Source of the DNA: JALONH01 sp046329235
Lineage (GTDB): Bacteria; Bacteroidota; Bacteroidia; Cytophagales; Cytophagaceae
Assembly: GCA_046329235.1 (NCBI GenBank)
Contig: JAXLVA010000001.1
Span: 2,790,001-2,854,000 of the forward strand
DNA length: 64,000 nucleotides
Direction: 5' to 3'
Shown here: positions 61,748 through 64,000 of the stretch, piece by piece
Numbering within the stretch: position 1 is the first letter of the stretch
Layout of the letters: every line of letters starts with the position of its first letter
Made by a program: the position numbers and the translations under genes
The notes under the pieces: generated by a model
Database searches by the model: none
Told to the model about the DNA's origin: nothing
What the model saw: the letters and a program-made list of their open reading frames with translations, nothing else

Positions 61748-61784
61748 ACAAAAAACCCGCAAGGTGTTTTAAACCTTGCGGGTT
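61748..61784 (-). repeat. right palindromic element, inverted copy
   Basis: AACCCGCAAGGT (61754-61765) and ACCTTGCGGGTT (61773-61784) around a 7-base loop, preceded by an A-run. Its reverse complement matches 61066-61100 apart from one T in the loop. On the minus strand it looks like a terminator but no minus-strand gene lies upstream of it. Confidence 0.75.
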
Positions 61785-62037
61785 GAGAAGATTCTCCTTT
61801 GTATATAGTCAACAAACTATTCTGCTTTAATTTTTCAAAATAGCCTCCCCCTTAATCCCCCTCCAAAGGGGGAAATGATGAGCGCAAGCATTTCGTTTTA
61901 CTCTCCTTTGCATTAAGCTTTCGGCTTTGAGCTGAATCGCAAACCTAGCCGTGACAGCCCATTAGTCTTTTTATAGAATATTTTAAGACCTTTTTATCCT
62001 TTTTTATGATGATTGTCATTTTATAAAAAAATATTAA
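61785..62037. other. intergenic region with C-rich hairpin
   Basis: Rest of the 383-base gap (61698-62080). It holds a C-rich/G-rich hairpin (CCCCC at 61857-61861, GGGGG at 61868-61872) within TAATCCCCCTCCAAAGGGGG, a pattern resembling interspersed elements of Bacteroidota genomes. No open frame or RNA gene was recognised in it. Confidence 0.5.
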
Positions 62038-62067
62038 TTGGTTCTTTTGTAGCATGGTCTAATTTAG
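62038..62067 (+). promoter_or_regulatory. candidate promoter of cytochrome c gene
   Basis: TTG at 62038-62040 and TAATTTAG at 62060-62067, 22 bases start to start, one mismatch from TAnnTTTG. The ATG is 13 bases downstream. The spacing is slightly long. Confidence 0.35.
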
Positions 62068-62080
62068 TAAAGAATCCATC

Positions 62081-62626
62081 ATGAACACACAACATTCTTA
62101 TTACAAGTTATTATTACTATTAGCTTTATTTTCAGGCTTTTTTACTTCCTTTGGACAGGAGGTAAATGAGGGTGAAAAGTTATTTAAAACCAATTGCAAA
62201 TCATGTCATAGCATAGGCAAGGGCAAAGTTGTAGGTCCTGATTTAAAAGATGTTGCCAATAGAAGATCGGAAGAATGGCTTATCAAATTCATAAAAAATC
62301 CAGGCGACATGATTGCTTCCGATGCCGATGCCAAAAAGCTATTTGAAGAGTATGATCCAGTGATTATGCCTAATCACTCTGCCTTAACAGATCAAGAAAT
62401 AGGCTCCATATTAACTTTTATAAAAACAGCCGGGGAGGCTCCTGTAGTGGAGGCAAAAGTACCAACAACAAGTCAGGCTACCAGTTCTTCAGAGGATAGT
62501 AATGGTAGTGGCTCTACTTCTAAAGTGGATAGTGTATTGACAGTAATCATTTTTGTATTGTTGGGTGGATGTCTAACACTAGTATCCATGCTAATCTATC
62601 TAATTTTTAAATTAAAAAAATCATGA
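62081..62626 (+). CDS. membrane-anchored c-type cytochrome
   Basis: A 181-residue protein. Signal peptide to about residue 26 (FTSFGQ). A small cytochrome c domain has CKSCH (C39, C42, H43) for heme attachment and a likely Met ligand in PVIMPNHSALTD. A Ser-rich linker (120-148) leads to a C-terminal membrane helix (TVIIFVLLGGCLTLVSMLIY) and KLKKS. It would carry electrons on the periplasmic side of the inner membrane. It lies 18 bases before nadA, so co-transcription is likely, though a functional link is not obvious. Confidence 0.88.
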   Translation: MNTQHSYYKLLLLLALFSGFFTSFGQEVNEGEKLFKTNCKSCHSIGKGKVVGPDLKDVANRRSEEWLIKFIKNPGDMIASDADAKKLFEEYDPVIMPNHSALTDQEIGSILTFIKTAGEAPVVEAKVPTTSQATSSSEDSNGSGSTSKVDSVLTVIIFVLLGGCLTLVSMLIYLIFKLKKS

Positions 62627-62644
62627 TTAAAAAATTAGATCCAA

Positions 62645-63577
62645 ATGAGTCTTGTCAGCCAAATAGCATCTCTTAAAAAGAAGAAGAATGCTGTTATTCT
62701 AGCCCACTATTATCAACGACCAGAAATTCAAGTAATAGCCGATTACGTGGGTGATAGTTTAGGGCTAGCTTATCAAGCAGCCAAAACAGATGCCGATATC
62801 ATTGTATTTGCGGGAGTAACTTTCATGGCAGAAACCGCCAAAATTATTTCTCCCAACAAAAAAGTATTATTACCCGACTTAGAAGCGGGATGCTCATTGG
62901 CCGATTATTGTCCGCCGGAATTGTTTGAAAAGTTCATATCCCAATATCCTAATCACTTAGTTGTTACATATGTAAATTGTCAAGCTGAAATTAAGGCTAT
63001 GAGCGATATTGTATGTACTTCTGCCAATGCATTAAAAATAATTAACTCTATACCCAAATCACAACCTATCGTATTTGCTCCAGACAAACACTTGGGGAAA
63101 TATTTAATAGAAAAATCCGGGCGCGATTTAGTCCTATGGAATGGAAGCTGCATTGTTCACGAAACGTTTTCGGAAGAGAAAATTCTATCCTTAAAAAAGG
63201 AACATCCGGGCTCTAAAATCATAGCCCATCCGGAATGTGCAGAAGTAGTGATTATGATTGCTGACTTTATCGGATCTACCAGTGAATTGATAAAATATGC
63301 TACGACGGACAGTTGTGAAACGTTCGTCGTAGTAACAGAAGTGGGAATATTACACGAAATGTCAAAAGCGGTGCCGAATAAAAAACTTATTCCGGCTCCA
63401 CCTTCCTTTTATACCTCTTGCAATTGCGGCGAATGTCCCTATATGAAAATGAATTCCCTGGAAAAGATATTAGAATGTCTACGCCATGAAAAAAATGAAA
63501 TCACCGTGGATAGTCAAATAGCTCAAAAGGCATTGAAAGCTATAGATAAAATGTTTGAACTTACACTAGCACCATGA
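62645..63577 (+). CDS. nadA: quinolinate synthase
   Basis: A 310-residue NadA of the short type. The three iron-sulfur cysteines are C83 (EAGCSLADYCP), C169 (WNGSCIVHETF) and C264 (CGECPYMKMN). The motif ILAHYYQRPEIQ at the start is also standard. It condenses iminoaspartate with dihydroxyacetone phosphate to quinolinate, the second step of de novo NAD synthesis, in the cytosol. The stop overlaps the nadB start (ATGA), so the two are translated together. Confidence 0.95.
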   Translation: MSLVSQIASLKKKKNAVILAHYYQRPEIQVIADYVGDSLGLAYQAAKTDADIIVFAGVTFMAETAKIISPNKKVLLPDLEAGCSLADYCPPELFEKFISQYPNHLVVTYVNCQAEIKAMSDIVCTSANALKIINSIPKSQPIVFAPDKHLGKYLIEKSGRDLVLWNGSCIVHETFSEEKILSLKKEHPGSKIIAHPECAEVVIMIADFIGSTSELIKYATTDSCETFVVVTEVGILHEMSKAVPNKKLIPAPPSFYTSCNCGECPYMKMNSLEKILECLRHEKNEITVDSQIAQKALKAIDKMFELTLAP

Positions 63578-64000
63578 CCGTACACTATGATTATACCGTT
63601 GTAGGATCAGGTATTGCTGGTTTGACATACGCAATAAAAATCGGCCAAGCTTTGCCTCACAAAAAAATCTGTATCTTAACTAAAAACGATACATTAGAGA
63701 GCAATACACGTTATGCCCAAGGAGGTATTGCTGCGGTTTTATCTAACATAAAAGAAGATTTGTTTTTTCATTACCTAGATACCATTGTAGCCGGAGATTA
63801 TTTAAACGATTTATCTATCGTTGAATTAACAGTGGAATCAGCAGCAGAGCGTATCCAAGAAATTATTTCCTGGGGAGTTTCTTTTGACAAAAATAAACAT
63901 AATGAATTTGAATTATGTTTAGAGGGAGGGCATTCCTATAAACGAATCTTACACCACAAAGACTTAACAGGATTAGAAATTCAATCCGTGTTGTTAAAAC
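63574..64000 (+). CDS. nadB: L-aspartate oxidase, N-terminal part
   Basis: 142 residues are visible before the right edge. The FAD-binding motif VVGSGIAGLTYAIKI and the NadB-typical SNTRYAQGGIAAVL are present, with LEGGHSYKRILHHKD farther on. NadB oxidises L-aspartate to iminoaspartate, the substrate of NadA, using FAD. The ATG overlaps the nadA TGA by one ATGA unit. Later genes of the pathway (nadC) may follow outside the window. Confidence 0.93.
   Translation, partial: MTVHYDYTVVGSGIAGLTYAIKIGQALPHKKICILTKNDTLESNTRYAQGGIAAVLSNIKEDLFFHYLDTIVAGDYLNDLSIVELTVESAAERIQEIISWGVSFDKNKHNEFELCLEGGHSYKRILHHKDLTGLEIQSVLLK

Noticed and set aside
1..64000. tRNA, rRNA, riboswitch or CRISPR loci
   Set aside because: None was recognised in the intergenic regions on reading both strands; a dedicated covariance-model search was not possible here.

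Overview
The window reads as a chromosomal piece of a low-GC Bacteroidota bacterium, probably an environmental member of the Chitinophagales or a nearby order (the order is inference). The evidence is type IX secretion system (T9SS) C-terminal sorting domains of types A and B, three PorP/SprF outer-membrane genes, Bacteroidota lipoboxes followed by Lys residues (SSCKK), DUF4956/VTC/CotH and DUF2490 families, and repeated TAnnTTTG-type -7 boxes. I saw no tRNA, rRNA, CRISPR array, phage genes or transposase.

Layout. 1-5.4 kb (minus): a tightly packed operon of lipoprotein, secreted repeat protein, VTC polyphosphate-polymerase-like protein, DUF4956 membrane protein, DUF2490 barrel and a CotH-kinase protein that runs off the left edge. 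5.5-19.8 kb: housekeeping and stress genes, namely a DODA-type dioxygenase, a DsbA-like protein, an aldo/keto reductase, a LysR DNA-binding domain alone, arginase, an RluA-type pseudouridine synthase, an AI-2E family transporter, a TPM protein, ahpC-ahpD divergent from oxyR, and fabH. Two very short membrane-peptide genes (35 and 26 codons), each behind a clean Bacteroidota promoter, lie between these genes.

19.9-36.1 kb: two copies of a unit made of a giant T9SS protein (about 2,300 residues) followed by porP/sprF and a terminator. The last 1,502 codons of the giant gene, the whole porP/sprF gene and the terminator (5,588 bp) look identical between the copies, while the N-terminal RCC1-propeller heads are clearly diverged: two heads on one stalk. 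Both promoter regions share a conserved element with a fixed 23-base offset.

36.4-44.4 kb: small genes, a frameshifted DUF4136 gene coupled to a secreted purple-acid-phosphatase-like protein, an outer-membrane barrel, a second aldo/keto reductase, and a LamB-type porin pseudogene with two in-frame stops. 44.4-54.2 kb: an operon of a beta-helix T9SS type-B protein, porP/sprF and a secreted TPR-CHAT protein with an intact His/Cys pair, followed after 40 bases by the dead porin. 54.4-61.0 kb: two divergent T9SS type-A proteins, one with twelve exact 20-residue LPX leucine-rich repeats. 61-64 kb: a helical unknown gene bracketed by inverted palindromic elements, then a membrane-anchored cytochrome c and nadA-nadB (start of NAD synthesis; nadB runs off the right edge).

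How it fits together: much of the window encodes the bacterial surface. Large T9SS cargo is paired with dedicated PorP/SprF partners, and one such locus adds a caspase-like CHAT protein. This arrangement, and the head-swapped duplication, are the most unusual parts of the window.
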